Source of the DNA: Gnetum montanum
Lineage: Eukaryota > Streptophyta > Gnetopsida > Gnetales > Gnetaceae
Assembly: GCA_015680685.1 (NCBI GenBank)
Contig: MNCI01005012.1
Location: forward strand, 233,801-297,800
Length of the DNA: 64,000 nt
Direction of reading: 5' to 3'
A program made the translations under genes and the position numbers. This document shows positions 11,240 through 22,506 of the stretch, piece after piece; position 1 is the stretch's first letter, and every line of letters starts with the position of its first letter. A model generated the notes under the pieces. That model was not told where the DNA came from. It saw only the letters and a list, made by a program, of their open reading frames with translations, and ran no database searches.

Positions 11240-12380
11240 CATCAAGCCAAATGCTTCATGGAAATCAATGGACAACTTAACAAGGTGTGCACCGATGCCT
11301 TAGTTCATTCATATGTACCTAATGCTGATCAATTGTGCATTCTTTTGGATGCTCATGAGGGTCCTTATGGGGGCCACAATGCTAGGAGATTCATGGCCAT
11401 TAATATTCTAATGGCAAGGTATTATTGGCCAACCATTACCAAGGATGTTCACCAATTTATCCACTCTTGTAAACGTTGTCAACGAGATGGTGGGATGACC
11501 AATCAAATGGAGGGACCTCAATAGTGGATTTAATCACTAGAACTCTTTGACATCTAGGGCATTCACTTCATGGATCCCATCACACCCATGTCAAATAAAA
11601 AGGTGTACATAATCATCACCATTGATTACTACAAAAAATGAATAGAAGCAATAGTCGTCATTAACTCTACATCATCTTCTGTTGTATAGTTTGTACAAAA
11701 AAATGTTGCAAATAGGTTTGGGATGCCACATGCACTAATTTCTAACAACAATTATAGGAACTACCTTTTGCAAGCTTATGGAACACTTGTGGGTTGAACA
11801 TAAACTAGCAACACCATACCATCCCCAAACCAATGGTCAAGTAGAAGTTACTAATAGGGAGATCACCCAGATCCTAACAAGAACTATTAGCAAATATAGG
11901 AAAGACTAGAGCACAAAACTAAGCAATGTCTTCTAGACATACTTCTCGACATGGAAACTTCCTATAGGCTACTCTTCCTATGAGATGGTTTACAAAAAAT
12001 TACCAACCCTACCTATCCAATCTAAGCTCCATACACTTTCAACAACTTGTGACTTGGACCTTGACCTTAGGCTAGCATAAAAAGAAATATTAATCAACCT
12101 AAATGTGCTAGATGAAAATTGATTGGTAGCCCTATCCTTGAATGAAATGCATAAGGTATTCAAAAAAAAAGCCCCATGACCTTAAAATACATAAAGTAAA
12201 ATTTCAACCTAGAGACAAGGTCCTCTACTAGAACCCCACACATGTACATCAAAAGACAAAGTTCTAAATGTTGTAGGAGGGGCCTTATATTATCTACGAA
12301 ACCTTTCCTTCTAGGACCATGTTAATCTACAAACTTGAGAGCCCAAACAAAAAGTAGCTAGTCAACATGTAATAAGTAAA
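11240..12380 (+). pseudogene. Element A integrase (broken)
   Basis: The HHCC domain is at 11,335-11,500 (HEGPYGGH and CKRC). The DDE core follows: first Asp in TIDYY (about 11,615), then LISNNN at about 11,740 where B has LISDNG, so the second Asp is Asn. NGQVEVTNRE keeps the Glu (about 11,835). The C-terminal region includes the 'KLPTLPIQ' block and a 'KVLYxNP' fold remnant to 12,380. It is collinear with B 62,900-64,000. Confidence 0.85.
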
Positions 12381-14054
12381 ACCTTTCCATGAACCTAAGC
12401 AAGCTAATGCAATAAATGCCTCATCGTATGAACAACCATGCTCAATTTTTTGAATCTCCTCCTTACAACTTAGTTGGAAAGATGGCCATCCATACTAACC
12501 ATTATAGTGGCTTCTCAGTTTTTCATCTTTTTCTTTTTCACATTTTTGTTTTACACTTTGTTATTTTTACAACTTTTTGTTTTCTGCCTTCTTTATCTTA
12601 CACCTTTTTTTCTTTACTTTATTAATTTTTCCAATTTTTTTTACAACATCATTAGTACATTTTATATTTCTTGAATATTTTACAATTTCTTTTATATTTT
12701 ATTCTATTTTGGTATGATTTTCTCATGATTTTTGCTAATAAAGTGCCTTATTATCAACAAGACACAATGATGTTGTAGCTATTTGCTCATGGCGGTTTGT
12801 GCTTAACATTTTTTATTGCTAATATGTGGTTTCTATTTTTGAATTTTGGTGACTAATAACTAAGACAAAAGTTCTTTTCATGGAACAAGAAGTGAGTCAA
12901 CATCATCCACCCATCCACAAACTCTATGTTTTTCCTTGTTTTGAAAACATGAGGTCCTTTTCATTAGTAAAACATTAATGAACTTGTAATCTTGGTAGTT
13001 TCCAAACTTGGGAAGGATTCAAAGGTTTGAAAAGGATGTGACTTCAAAGGGATTCAAAGGTTTGAAAAGGATGTGACTTCAAAGGGATTCAAAGCTCTAT
13101 GTACCTTCTACCATCTTAAGAGTAAGTTTTTTTTCATGGATCTCTTAACATTTCGTGTCAACCAATAACAAAAAGTTGAATAAGTCTTTGCATGGTGTGG
13201 TTCCCATCCAAAATTCCATTAAAAATGATGGAAATTCGAAGCACATCCCTTAGACACAATAAACAAGCTACAAGCAGTGGTTATGGGACTAGACAAACAT
13301 GTTACCCATGCCTAAAGGTCCCCTCTAACTAAGGTCCTTTCTCACTTCCTACTTATCTTTTCTTCTCTAAAAGAAATGGTGTTTGATCTATGAAAGCATT
13401 TTTGTGTCTCAAGGAGGTGGATTGGTCTTAGAGTGGTGATGCAAAGTCACCGAACATGGTTGGTTTTGGTATGGACTAAGAATGAACTCTCTCAAGACAT
13501 TTAACCACAAATTCCACAATGAGCTTCATGTGACTACGATCAAGAACTCCATTCCACTCTCTCTATCATCCATTAATGCTTCCATTACTTACCTCACTAT
13601 TGATTGTCCATGTTTTTGTCAAATGTCTTAGCTTGCTATGTTAAATTCTTAAGTAGATTCTCTAGGTTTGGTCCTAAACTTTTGTAATGATTAATCAACT
13701 ACAGGGCCCACATACTCGTTAGTTGAGGTTATGCAAGGGAAAAAAGGGAATATGCCACTATGGAAAAGACCCACTTGCATATCTCATAATTTGGTTAGTT
13801 AAGTTCCTTACCCTTAGATGTTGCTGCAATCAAATCTTTCATGCACTCCATCATCCATTCAATTGTTTAGTCCTTAAGGCATTTTTCTTCAAAAATTTGA
13901 TTCTCTAATCATTTCTCAATTTTCTTAACTTTGAAATCCTCTTCTAATATTTTCATCATATTCTTGGATTTTTGGACTTCCATTTGATCCTCATTTCATG
14001 TGAAAACTCCTTATTTTTTTATTACTTTTGACAAAGTCCATGGTGATCAATAGC
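12381..14054 (+). other. Element A spacer between pol and auxiliary ORF
   Basis: About 1.7 kb of AT-rich sequence with no recognisable domain. It includes T-rich runs at 12,520-12,720 and a small tandem repeat at 13,016. This is where a 3' untranslated region or an env-like gene is expected in plant gypsy elements. Confidence 0.6.
13016..13094 (+). repeat. 35-base tandem repeat, 2.25 copies
   Basis: GATTCAAAGGTTTGAAAAGG... repeats exactly at 13,016 and 13,051 with a third partial copy at 13,086. Identity between the copies is complete by eye, so it is younger than most decay around it. Confidence 0.95.
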
Positions 14055-14114
14055 TGCATCGACTATGCCTCATTGACTAGGCTCCATCAATGCAACACAA
14101 AAATTCTATAAATA
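14055..14114 (+). promoter_or_regulatory. Internal U3-like promoter of element A
   Basis: A 40-base imperfect palindrome with arms TGCATCGA (14,055) and TCAATGCA (14,087) contains GCATCGACT..GCC..ATTGA. This is the same motif class as the GCATCAACTAGGCCC..TTGATGC palindrome of this element's LTR (17,117-17,140). TATAAATA follows at 14,107, 13 bases after the palindrome. Sequence beyond the TATA is not LTR-like, so this is not simply a leftover LTR. The auxiliary ORF begins 472 bases after the TATA. Confidence 0.6.
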
Positions 14115-14578
14115 CCATCCAACACTTGGGAATTTTTTTCATTTGCTTCAAAACAAGAAGGGATTTTTTGTAATTTTTCAAAGCCCAAAACCTTTCATAG
14201 CCCATAACTTTCACATCATTTGTCCAAATCACTTCATTCTTCAATCCTATAACTACTAGAGGTAAGCTCTTAGTTATAGGGGCCACAAACCTTAAGATTT
14301 CTAATGAAAATTTTTTCATATTTTTTCTAACTCCTCCAAAGGATTAATGAATAGAATAATATTAAACCATAAATTTTTGAGAGTTTAACCCTTCTAACAA
14401 ACTCTAGTGAACCTAAAATTACTTATTAATATTAAAATAAGAATAAAATAATAATTAAAATGATAAAATCGACCATGATCCCAACTTAGCCAAGTGTAAC
14501 TTTTCCAAAGAGATAAGGTATCCTAATTGTTTTAAGTTACACATTAAATGCTAATCCTTAGTCATGTTGTGATTATAG

Positions 14579-16841
14579 ATGGCACTAAGACCAAAATGGC
14601 CATAAGAAGGACGACCATCCCAACAAAAGGATAAATGACCTAGAACTAAAAGGGAGAAGCAAGAACAAGCCTAGGAGCAGGTAACAGAAACTCATGCAAT
14701 AGGACCTCTTTGAGAGGAGCATGAAGTGGAATCTATCTAATAGATTCCCAAAGAAGAGGTTGCAACTAAACAACCTCATTGAGGACCGGCACCAAGGCCC
14801 GTACCAAGACTTGAGGTCACATTGACATAAGCCTACCTTGATATGATCAAGCCTCATGATTTCCAATGCTCGGTTCTCCAAGAACTAAACTTTGCAACAT
14901 TCTTAGAACATGCTCCACAAAAAGTCAAGACACAGTTGCAAAACTCCTTTATATGACCAATCATCACTTCTAGTGGAGAGTGATACATGGGAGAGACATA
15001 TCTCTTCTATAGCAGTAGAAAGGTAGGAACCACTATGAAAATAAAGGAAATTTAAGTGTTCTACTCAATGGAAGCTAGTGCACAAGCTCTTGGTCTATCT
15101 AATTCTAGGAGTCTATCTAATTCTAGGACCCACTTGGCAAAGATATTCACGTAGGAAAAATAATTACTCAAATGGAGGGAGGTGGGTCAATATTCTCAGC
15201 CCAAAGAATGTAGTTACTTGCAAGGTTGAATCCTAGTGCCTAAGAGGTAACAGTGTCTTTCTTGCAACAACAAAAATTCCAAAAAATCTTTGAGAATGCT
15301 GCTACCTTTTCAATATGCTTGGAGGAGGATGAGGGGGCAATTATCTTGGGGATACAACACCAAGGGCAAAGAGACAATAGTAGAAGTGGTTGCTGATTGA
15401 ATCATTGAAGCACTAAATGCACCTGTGGAATTTGTACCAAATGTTTTAACACTCAAAGATGTGTAAACATCTGCAGAAAGTATTAGTGGTAGATTGAGTG
15501 CAACCTAGCATGAGTTTTTGGACCAACTAGTGGGAACTAGGCAACTAATTCTGGATATTTTTGATTTTATAGATAACATCACTACAACCCAATTAAAGCT
15601 TCTTGAAGCAAAGGAAAAATGCATCATTTTGAAATGGCAACTCAAAATGGCTCAAGTGTAAAACCAACACTTGTCCATAGAGATTTCTAAATTAAGAGCC
15701 CACCTTGCTAATCTTGCACTCCTCAACCCTACATTAATAAGAGATGAAGCTTTTCAATAGCTTCAAAATAGACTTAAATAGGTTCAGGCAAGTATGGTGA
15801 TAATCGTGTTTGACCAGTCCATGGCCGAGGCCAAAACATATTCAATTTAGAAGGACTTGGTCCAAATGTTCCTAAAGAATGAAATGCTAATCATAGAGAA
15901 TCATTGCAACCTTGATGTGTGAAAATAGAAAATTCAAGAATTCATCCATCAATAGTAAGAGTAGCTAGCTAAGGTAAACATTGAACTAAGAAGATTGGCA
16001 GTTGAAAATAGAAATCTCTATGGATAAGGTCCATGCCTTATGCTAGAATTCTATGATTGAGATTGCCACCTGGAAGAATGAGGCTCTCAAATTTGAAAGA
16101 GTCAAGAACCATTGCAAAGATTAGGTTGGCCTACAAAAGGAAGTTAATGAAAAACAAATCCAGATGGATAAGGCAAAAGTTAATAAGACCCTCCAACAAC
16201 TCTAGCAAGAAAACAAGATGTGGCAACCTATCATTAATGGGATAGATGCCTATGACAAAGCAAATATCTACATGAAGGAGTTGTGAATTGAAGAGATGAT
16301 ATAATACATGGAGCTTGTCAATCTTTGATATGAAAACATGGCAATGCTAACTACTATATAGCCACAATTAGAGTTAGAGAAATAGGTGGCTAGCTCATAC
16401 ATACTATATGAGGCAGAGTTCAAGCACCATAAGGAGACCAAGAAAAATCTTGAGACTGCAAACATTTAATTTGAAGTTCGCAAGGCAAGATTCATTGATC
16501 AAAAATCAACTGCTAAGAAACTAGCTAGAAGAATGAATGATTACCAAAAACTATAGAATGCAATCAAGGTGTTTAACATCGAACACAAATAATTTGTTGT
16601 CTAGTTCATCAATGTCAAGGAGATGTTTCCAACAATAATTTGTCCTTGGGATGTGCCCATTCTAGCTCACATTGGTGAAGCTACATGGACCATGCACAAT
16701 CCCATGAGTAAGGAGGAAAAGATGAAAGGATTGTTGGATGTTTTTCATCTTTCACCGGAAGTTGTAGCTATATTAGGACAATCACAAAAACCTCAACCAC
16801 CATGTGTGCCTAAAGTAGGAGTAGGTCCTTTGAAACCTTAG
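14579..16841 (+). pseudogene. Element A auxiliary ORF (ELNF domain, coiled coil, MFP-CPW motif)
   Basis: The start is ATGGC at 14,579, preceded by GATTATAG. The homologous ORF of element E also starts ATGGC after GATTGTAG. The N-terminal domain, at about 14,870-15,130, carries ELNFATFLEHA and YMGETYLF. It aligns with ELNFGPFAEFA and YLGQMYQF of E. A Lys/Glu/Gln-rich coiled coil follows (about 15,500-16,560, with RLAVENRNL). The C-terminal motif is MFPTIICPWDVP with downstream KEEK at 16,623-16,720. The last stop is at 16,839. Many stops and at least one frameshift are present. It occupies the env position but shows no signal peptide or membrane segment. The N-terminal domain distantly resembles the 'putative plant transposon protein' family, but function is unknown. 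Confidence 0.7.
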
Positions 16842-17087
16842 GAGCCTCCACTGTTTAGGACCATTTAATCTTCTTCTTCATCTTCACATCATCAACAGGA
16901 TTATGTTTGTCAATTTTGTTCTAGTCTTTAATTTCATAGTCCTGAACACAAAAAAATTATAATAATTGTATATCCATACACTTGAGCACTTAGTATTTGT
17001 TTTTGTTTTCCATATGTCTATCATCAGTCAATAATTCCATACCTTCCCAAATTTGTAAAGAACTCAAGGACAAGTTTTTGTTCAATC

Positions 17088-17096
17088 ATGGGGGTA
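17088..17096 (+). other. Polypurine tract of element A
   Basis: ATGGGGGTA directly precedes TGATGAATCG, the start of the 3' LTR. Confidence 0.7.
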
Positions 17097-17891
17097 TGAT
17101 GAATCGTAAATTGGTTGCATCAACTAGGCCCTATTGATGCATGATTTGATGCACTGACGTGGTCCCATTGATGTAGTGTCTACTTTTTCCTATAAATACA
17201 TGCTCAACCATAGTGTTTATGGCATCTTTGTCATAATTGTAGTAGAGCTCTTGCAATTTTCTTATGTGAATGTTAGAATATTTTTATATGTGTAGTAAAA
17301 AAGATGAGATTTTTGATAAATCTTGCAACCCTTCAAAATAGATTAATTTTTTTACTTATGCATATACTGTTTTGTGCAATTTTCTTTAATGCTTCAAGTA
17401 ATCAAATAGTTAATTTAGCTAAATTAAGCTAGGTTAAATAATAATTAATTAAGCACATAAGTATGACCACGTTGAGCATATGCTTGGTGCTTGGTAATTC
17501 TAGTAACACTTAACGTTTGGTAACCTAGTAAAGTTAAATGTGTTCAAGATGTGTACGATAAGTGGGAATGGATACTTATGTTAGGATTAGTTAGGAGTAG
17601 CTTGTTAGATTAAATTAGTAATTTAATTATTTTATCTTATACATTATTCTCATCCTTAGGCGACTTAAAACAAATAATATAAAAAATGATAAAAATCATA
17701 TGCCTCAATTACACTTAACCATACCTTTGCATTTCACAAGTGTAATTGGGCAAACAATGATTGCAATAGTTAGTTTCACTTCTTATAGACCAGTGTACTT
17801 AGAAGGCTATAAGTCCATGAAATTTGACCAAATCATGCGTGAATGCTTAGTAATTTGTATGGTTGGGCATAGGGGTATTTACCACTCATTA
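17097..17891 (+). repeat. 3' LTR of element A
   Basis: It starts TGATGA after the PPT and aligns along its whole length with the LTR at 48,458-49,373. Shared blocks are the U3 palindrome, TATA, GTTAGAATATTTTT, CTTGCAAC, CAATTACACTTAACCATACC and AATTTGACCAAATCATGCGT. The end is placed at ...ACTCATTA, where B ends ATTCATCA before its primer-binding site; the terminal CA has become TA. The family is therefore shared by A and B. Confidence 0.8.
17117..17198 (+). promoter_or_regulatory. U3 palindrome and TATA box in element A LTR
   Basis: GCATCAA (17,117) and TTGATGC (17,134) form perfect 7-base arms around CTAGGCCCTA. A second partial copy (TTGATGC..GGTCCCATTGATG) follows at 17,146-17,173. TATAAATA is at 17,191. 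The B LTR has the same arrangement with TATAAATA at 48,596. Confidence 0.7.
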
Positions 17892-17945
17892 ATAAGAAAT
17901 TTATGGTGTTATATGTGTTAAACCTAAAAAAATAAATAGAGAAAG

Positions 17946-18517
17946 TGTAACATCCCCATTCCCAAAAGGTGCTACTACATAAAAAATATGGAGCCTCTTC
18001 ATAAAAAGTTTTATCATTATCATAACAAGACCTAAAAGGAGAGTTGTAATTAAGACCCAAAAGGACATGTTGTAATAATAGATGTGTCTCTTGAGGTGAT
18101 CTTTGGGGATTTGACCAAAGGTATTTATATCCAGTCATAGAGGTCATATCAACATGGAGTTGCAAAGCCAATAAAGGTAAGTAATGGGTATCAAGTAAAG
18201 CAAAATAGGAAGAGGACTGGCCATCCCTTCTGGATAGTTGTAGGTCTAACCATGATGGCAGTGTTGGATTGCCTTTAAGGGATAGATGCCAAAGCAAGAA
18301 AATCCCAAGAACACTCTTAGAGCATGATCTAGATAGACTATTCTACATCAATAAAGCATTCTTCTCTTTTTCTTTCTACATTTACCCTATTATTTTCGTT
18401 ATGCATAATGTCAAATGTTACATATATTTGACATTCGATATATTATCTTCTTACTCATAATATCTAATATAATGTATATTTGAAATTTTCAATGACATGA
18501 GGAAATGGGATGTCACA
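17946..18517 (+). repeat. Solo LTR with target-site duplication
   Basis: A 572-base unit starts TGTAACATCCCCATT and ends AATGGGATGTCACA, forming inverted termini with TG...CA ends. It is flanked by GAAAG (17,941-17,945) and AAAAG (18,518-18,522), a five-base duplication with one G/A difference. It lacks a PPT, primer-binding site and second LTR, so it looks like the product of LTR-LTR recombination. AATAAA at about 18,347 suggests + orientation. The long minus-strand ORF across it (17,833-18,297) has no recognisable content. Confidence 0.8.
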
Positions 18518-18522
18518 AAAAG

Positions 18523-20026
18523 TAACATATAAAATGAAAGTAATGAAATATCTCTATTATAAGATATCTATTAAGATCGATATTATATTATATAATGTTA
18601 TTTTTATATGTATATTTTGATAAAGACCAAATTCATCACTTATGTAGTTATAATAGAATAGTCACATCTAATGAATGAACAAATAGAATGAATAACTATT
18701 ATTAGTAAAGAAACTTGATTTATAATGACTAACTTGAATATAATACAAATAGACATTGATAGTGTTGTAGATCATTATGATGTATACATATGTTCATGAT
18801 GTGACAAATTTAAATACTAACTAACATGTTAATCTTGTTCGAACATATCAAATCTTCAATAGATTTATTAATTTTAGTTTATCATTAGTTACACTATAGA
18901 ATTCACTATTCTAAGGGGGTAGAAAGGTTATTAAGGGCCTATGGAATGAAGTCAAAATATTACCAATCTAAGGAATTACAACTAGAAGAAACATTTGACA
19001 AACCATAATAAAATGAAGGGTTTAATCAACCTAATAAGAAAATAGATCATTTGGAAAACATTAAATATCATGGAGAATCATAATTTTATCGTGGCAAGGT
19101 GGATGACATTTATGAGAGGGAACAAGCTAGGAGAAAGTCTAGAAATACAAATAAAGATCTCTATATGCAATGTTCTTCTAAGATCCCTAGCTAATGAAGA
19201 AAACATCTGTCATATCCATCTTGGGCCTTGCACTAGCATGAATACTGATATCCATATATTTTTTATACAATTACAAGGATTAAATGATAATTTCTTATGT
19301 CTACAAGAAGTCCTAACATGGAAAGTTCTATATCAGTTCCAACCTAATCTAAAAAAGTTACAAAAAATGCATCTACAAGAAAAAAGGTTCTTGTGATAGT
19401 TATTCTTTTGAGTGGTATAGACTACCTTACTGAAGGAATCATAATATGGATGGTTGTATGAAAAGTAAAATTTAAGTCAATACAAAGGTTTAAATAAATA
19501 TTAAAAAGTATTATTTTTAAAAATTTCAGAACTTTGAGTCATGGGAGCAATAGAAAGATTCAGATTACAAAGAAACCACATAGTATTGGTATTGGTACTT
19601 AAAATGTAGTTATTAAAAAGGTATTTATGGATGATCAACATATATTTTATTACTAATCCAACATGCCAAGATTTTAGACTTCACTAATTAGTTACTTGGA
19701 TCAAGGAATGTTTGAAGTACAAGCTATTCATAACCTATTAACCTAGTACCATTCATCCTCTATGAAGACTTAAATGTAAAACCCACATTTTTGTTCATCA
19801 TTCTTAAATATAAATATGTAAAAGAACCTTTAGAAAAGTAGTTTGATTTAAAGAAGAAAACTTCTTCAATTCATCATACTACCACTTTGGTAGTATATAC
19901 TCTGCCTACTTTAAACCCTCGATAGACAAGTTGAATCCTAGAGTCTAGAAAGAAATAATACTACTAGATATCATTCATGAAGAATTGTAGTTGATTACAC
20001 TATCTTGATTAGTAAAGGTAGGTCAA
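18523..20026. other. AT-rich intergenic stretch, one unrecognised small ORF
   Basis: About 1.5 kb without a recognisable gene. A 108-codon ORF at 19,070-19,396 (+) has no family I can name and no flanking promoter; its composition is not clearly coding. The 3' part probably belongs to the LTR that the Helitron interrupts. Confidence 0.4.
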
Positions 20027-20412
20027 TATTCTCCTTTATTAAGATCCTAGATTACATTTGATATGATATCCGATTCTTCCAAATTATCAATATGCTAGAG
20101 TTAATTCCTAAGGAAGAAGTTAAGGAGTAATATTAAACTTCACCAATTTGGATAACATTCTCAAACAATATAGATCTTATGAAAAATTTAAGACTACATT
20201 CTTTGATTCTAGAGGCTGATTGAAATCAAGGAATTTCTTTACTTCATTTCATTACTTATTTTCTTATTTTTATTTATTTATTTATTTATATTCTACATTT
20301 GGTAATAAAAATATTTTAAGATAATACATAAGAAAGATATAGGAATATACTAGTATGAGCCACTATTAAAGTACAATATATTACATCATGTTATATTAAA
20401 ATATAACCTTAT
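20027..20412. repeat. Left copy of a 386/383-base direct repeat flanking the Helitron
   Basis: This starts TATTCTCCTTTATTAAG and ends ATATAACCTTAT. It is about 97% identical by eye to 26,658-27,040, with a handful of substitutions and two short indels. It seems to be LTR sequence of the minus-strand element whose PPT lies at 27,091. Confidence 0.9.
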
Positions 20413-20440
20413 GGTTAATATCCAATCATTTGGCCGATAG

Positions 20441-20716
20441 GCCATTACCAGTTAGAAATCGGTAACACTAATATTTTGTGCGTAATGCTGACCAACGTTG
20501 ACTTTCCCACGGCCCATTTTGGTAACACTATTTTGTGCGCAACGCTGCTGACGTGTGATGCTGACGTGTAAAATTCCATATATGCTATTTTGGTAACACA
20601 ACTTTGTGAATAATGCTTATAATTAAAATTTGAATGGGCCATTTTGGTAACGTAGGTTTTTGCAAAACAGGGTAACGCAACCTTGAAAGTTTACGTCCTT
20701 TGCATTCTTATAAATA
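20441..20716 (+). promoter_or_regulatory. Helitron promoter region with GGTAAC repeats and TATA box
   Basis: GGTAACACTA starts at 20,461 and again exactly 60 bases later at 20,521. Further GGTAAC copies start at 20,592, 20,646 and 20,671. The first four copies are each followed at short distance by a TTTGTG- or TTTTTGC-like block. TATAAATA is at 20,709. A related block, GGCCATTACCAGTYAGAAAT, starts at about 20,440 and recurs at about 21,055. Confidence 0.6.
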
Positions 20717-21654
20717 CAGGCTCAAGTTCTACGCAGATGCAGATCCAGCATTCTAGCCAGAGACTAAAACCACGCGCAGATCAGAACAAGATCGAACCAC
20801 ACACGGATCAGAATAGGATCGAAGCGTGGATCCTATTGATGTTCTGTATTTGACTTCACAAACCGAGATTGTTATGCTCTGTTAATCATGAAAACCATAT
20901 TTTTCTGTATGATGCTAAAGCCACTCAAACCCCTGAAATTGTTCGTATGTTCAGAAGAATATAACCGATATTTCCGATAGGTTTCTGAGCTTCATAAAAA
21001 CAGTAACGCTAACCAACGTTTAATTACTTATATCTTATGGTATATATATGTTCGGCCATTACCAGTCAGAAATTTGTGTTATCGATTACTAGTCAGAATA
21101 TAATCACATAGGTTACCGATTTCTGAAATATCGGTAAAAACAGATATATACCGTTTATAATTATCAGACATTGCAATTGAAATTTGTTGTCGTTGGGAAA
21201 TGTACTGAACGAAGGTTTCAGTAAGATAGACGCTGGCATGGAACTTGCTTTCAAAAATGTTAAAATCGTCGTTGTCGATGATCGAACCCAGGTATTAATC
21301 ATTATTTTTTTTATGAAAGGTTGCGTCGTCATGAAAGGTTGCATCTATTGCAAAACAAAAATATATACGTTTAGAAAGGTTGCGTCCTCATTCCAAAGGT
21401 TGCGTCGGTTAAAAATCATAAATACGTCTCATTGGATGAACAGTTTGCATTGGATTGTTGGATTCGAGAGCGCCTACTAAAGCACAGTAAATCAGCAATG
21501 GGTACGAAACTTGATCAGCTTAATATTTCATGGAATTCTGTTTTCCAAATAATTTAAAAAAAACAACTAATTTTTAATTTTAGGTTTGGGTTTTATTTAA
21601 AATTTAATACATCCCATAATACTATATAAGAATTTTTATTCCTGTAAATACAGA

Positions 21655-22506
21655 TCCTGTAGGTGATAGAGTGCGTGAGTTAAACCGAGCGAGACAACAA
21701 CGTCTCAGAGATCGAAGAAGAGAAGCTCAGGAATGGGGAGATCCATTGGAGTTGCAAAGAATGGAACAACATCGCTTACGTCAAAGAACGCATCGAGCAG
21801 AAATGCAGCAACAACAGGTGGAAGGAAGTGAGGTTTGTAGATGAAATTTTATTTTTTTTAGATGAAATTCATTAACTGTTTGATTTAATAAAGGTAAACA
21901 TATTAGGTCACTTTGTATAATAATATTTCACAGAATCGAACAAATCATAAACAAGGACAAGGAAGAGGTCGTGGACGTGGACGTGGACAAGGACGACAAC
22001 GCATAGATGAACATGAAAATCACTTAGCAGTCATTCCTACTGAAGAAAATGTTCATCAGCCTCAATTACATCAAGAAGTTATTTCAGATATAGGATGTGG
22101 TCATGGACGTGGTCGTGGTCGTGGACGAGGTCATGGTGATTTGATGGTTAGAGATGAATAAGGACAACAATGCATAGATGAACATGAAAATCACTTAGCA
22201 GTCATTCCTACTGAAGAAAATGTTCATCAGCCTCAATTACATCAAGAAGTTATTTCAGATATAGGATGTGGTCATGGACGTGGTCGTGGTCGTGGACGAG
22301 GTCATGGTGATTTGATGGTTGAAGATGAATTAGTTATAGAACAAAGACGTGCACAAGGGCGTGAAAGACAAGAACGTTTTAGACAACAAAAAAGACAAGC
22401 AGAAGTGGCAGCAATGTTAGATTTAGTTGCAAGACTTGGTTAGGAACAAGGTCAACCAAGATTGCGAATGGAACATCAACAAATATCTTCTGAACATACG
22501 AACAAT
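21655..22506 (+). pseudogene. Helitron N-terminal exons: Arg-rich coil and RGG-type domain
   Basis: An Arg/Gln-rich segment (VRELNRARQQRLRDRRREA, 21,670-21,832) ends at a donor GT (21,833). An acceptor CAG at 21,931-21,933 joins it to the next exon. That exon encodes Gly-Arg repeats (GRGRGRGRGQGRQR), then a 57-residue unit duplicated in tandem, each with another GRGRGRGRG block. It then runs into RRAQGRERQERFRQQKRQAEVA before the assembly gap. Two in-frame stops are seen: TAA at 22,159-22,161 and TAG near 22,441. Basic, RGG-rich N-termini suggest nucleic-acid binding. The true start codon is not identified; a short possible exon at 21,184-21,291 precedes a GTATTA donor. Confidence 0.65.
22001..22330 (+). 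repeat. 171-base in-frame tandem duplication in the RGG region
   Basis: GCATAGATGAACATG begins at 22,001 and again at 22,172. The two 171-base units are nearly identical. Differences near the junction are C>T (CAA to the stop TAA), G>A (CGA to CAA) and C>T (CGC to TGC). The unit length is 57 codons, so the frame is kept. Confidence 0.95.

Noticed and set aside
14055-14114. Internal promoter of A as a remnant nested LTR
   Set aside because: Only the palindrome and TATA resemble the LTR; sequence on both sides does not align with it.
17833-18297. 154-codon minus-strand ORF
   Set aside because: It spans the boundary between element A and the solo LTR, so it cannot be a single ancestral gene.
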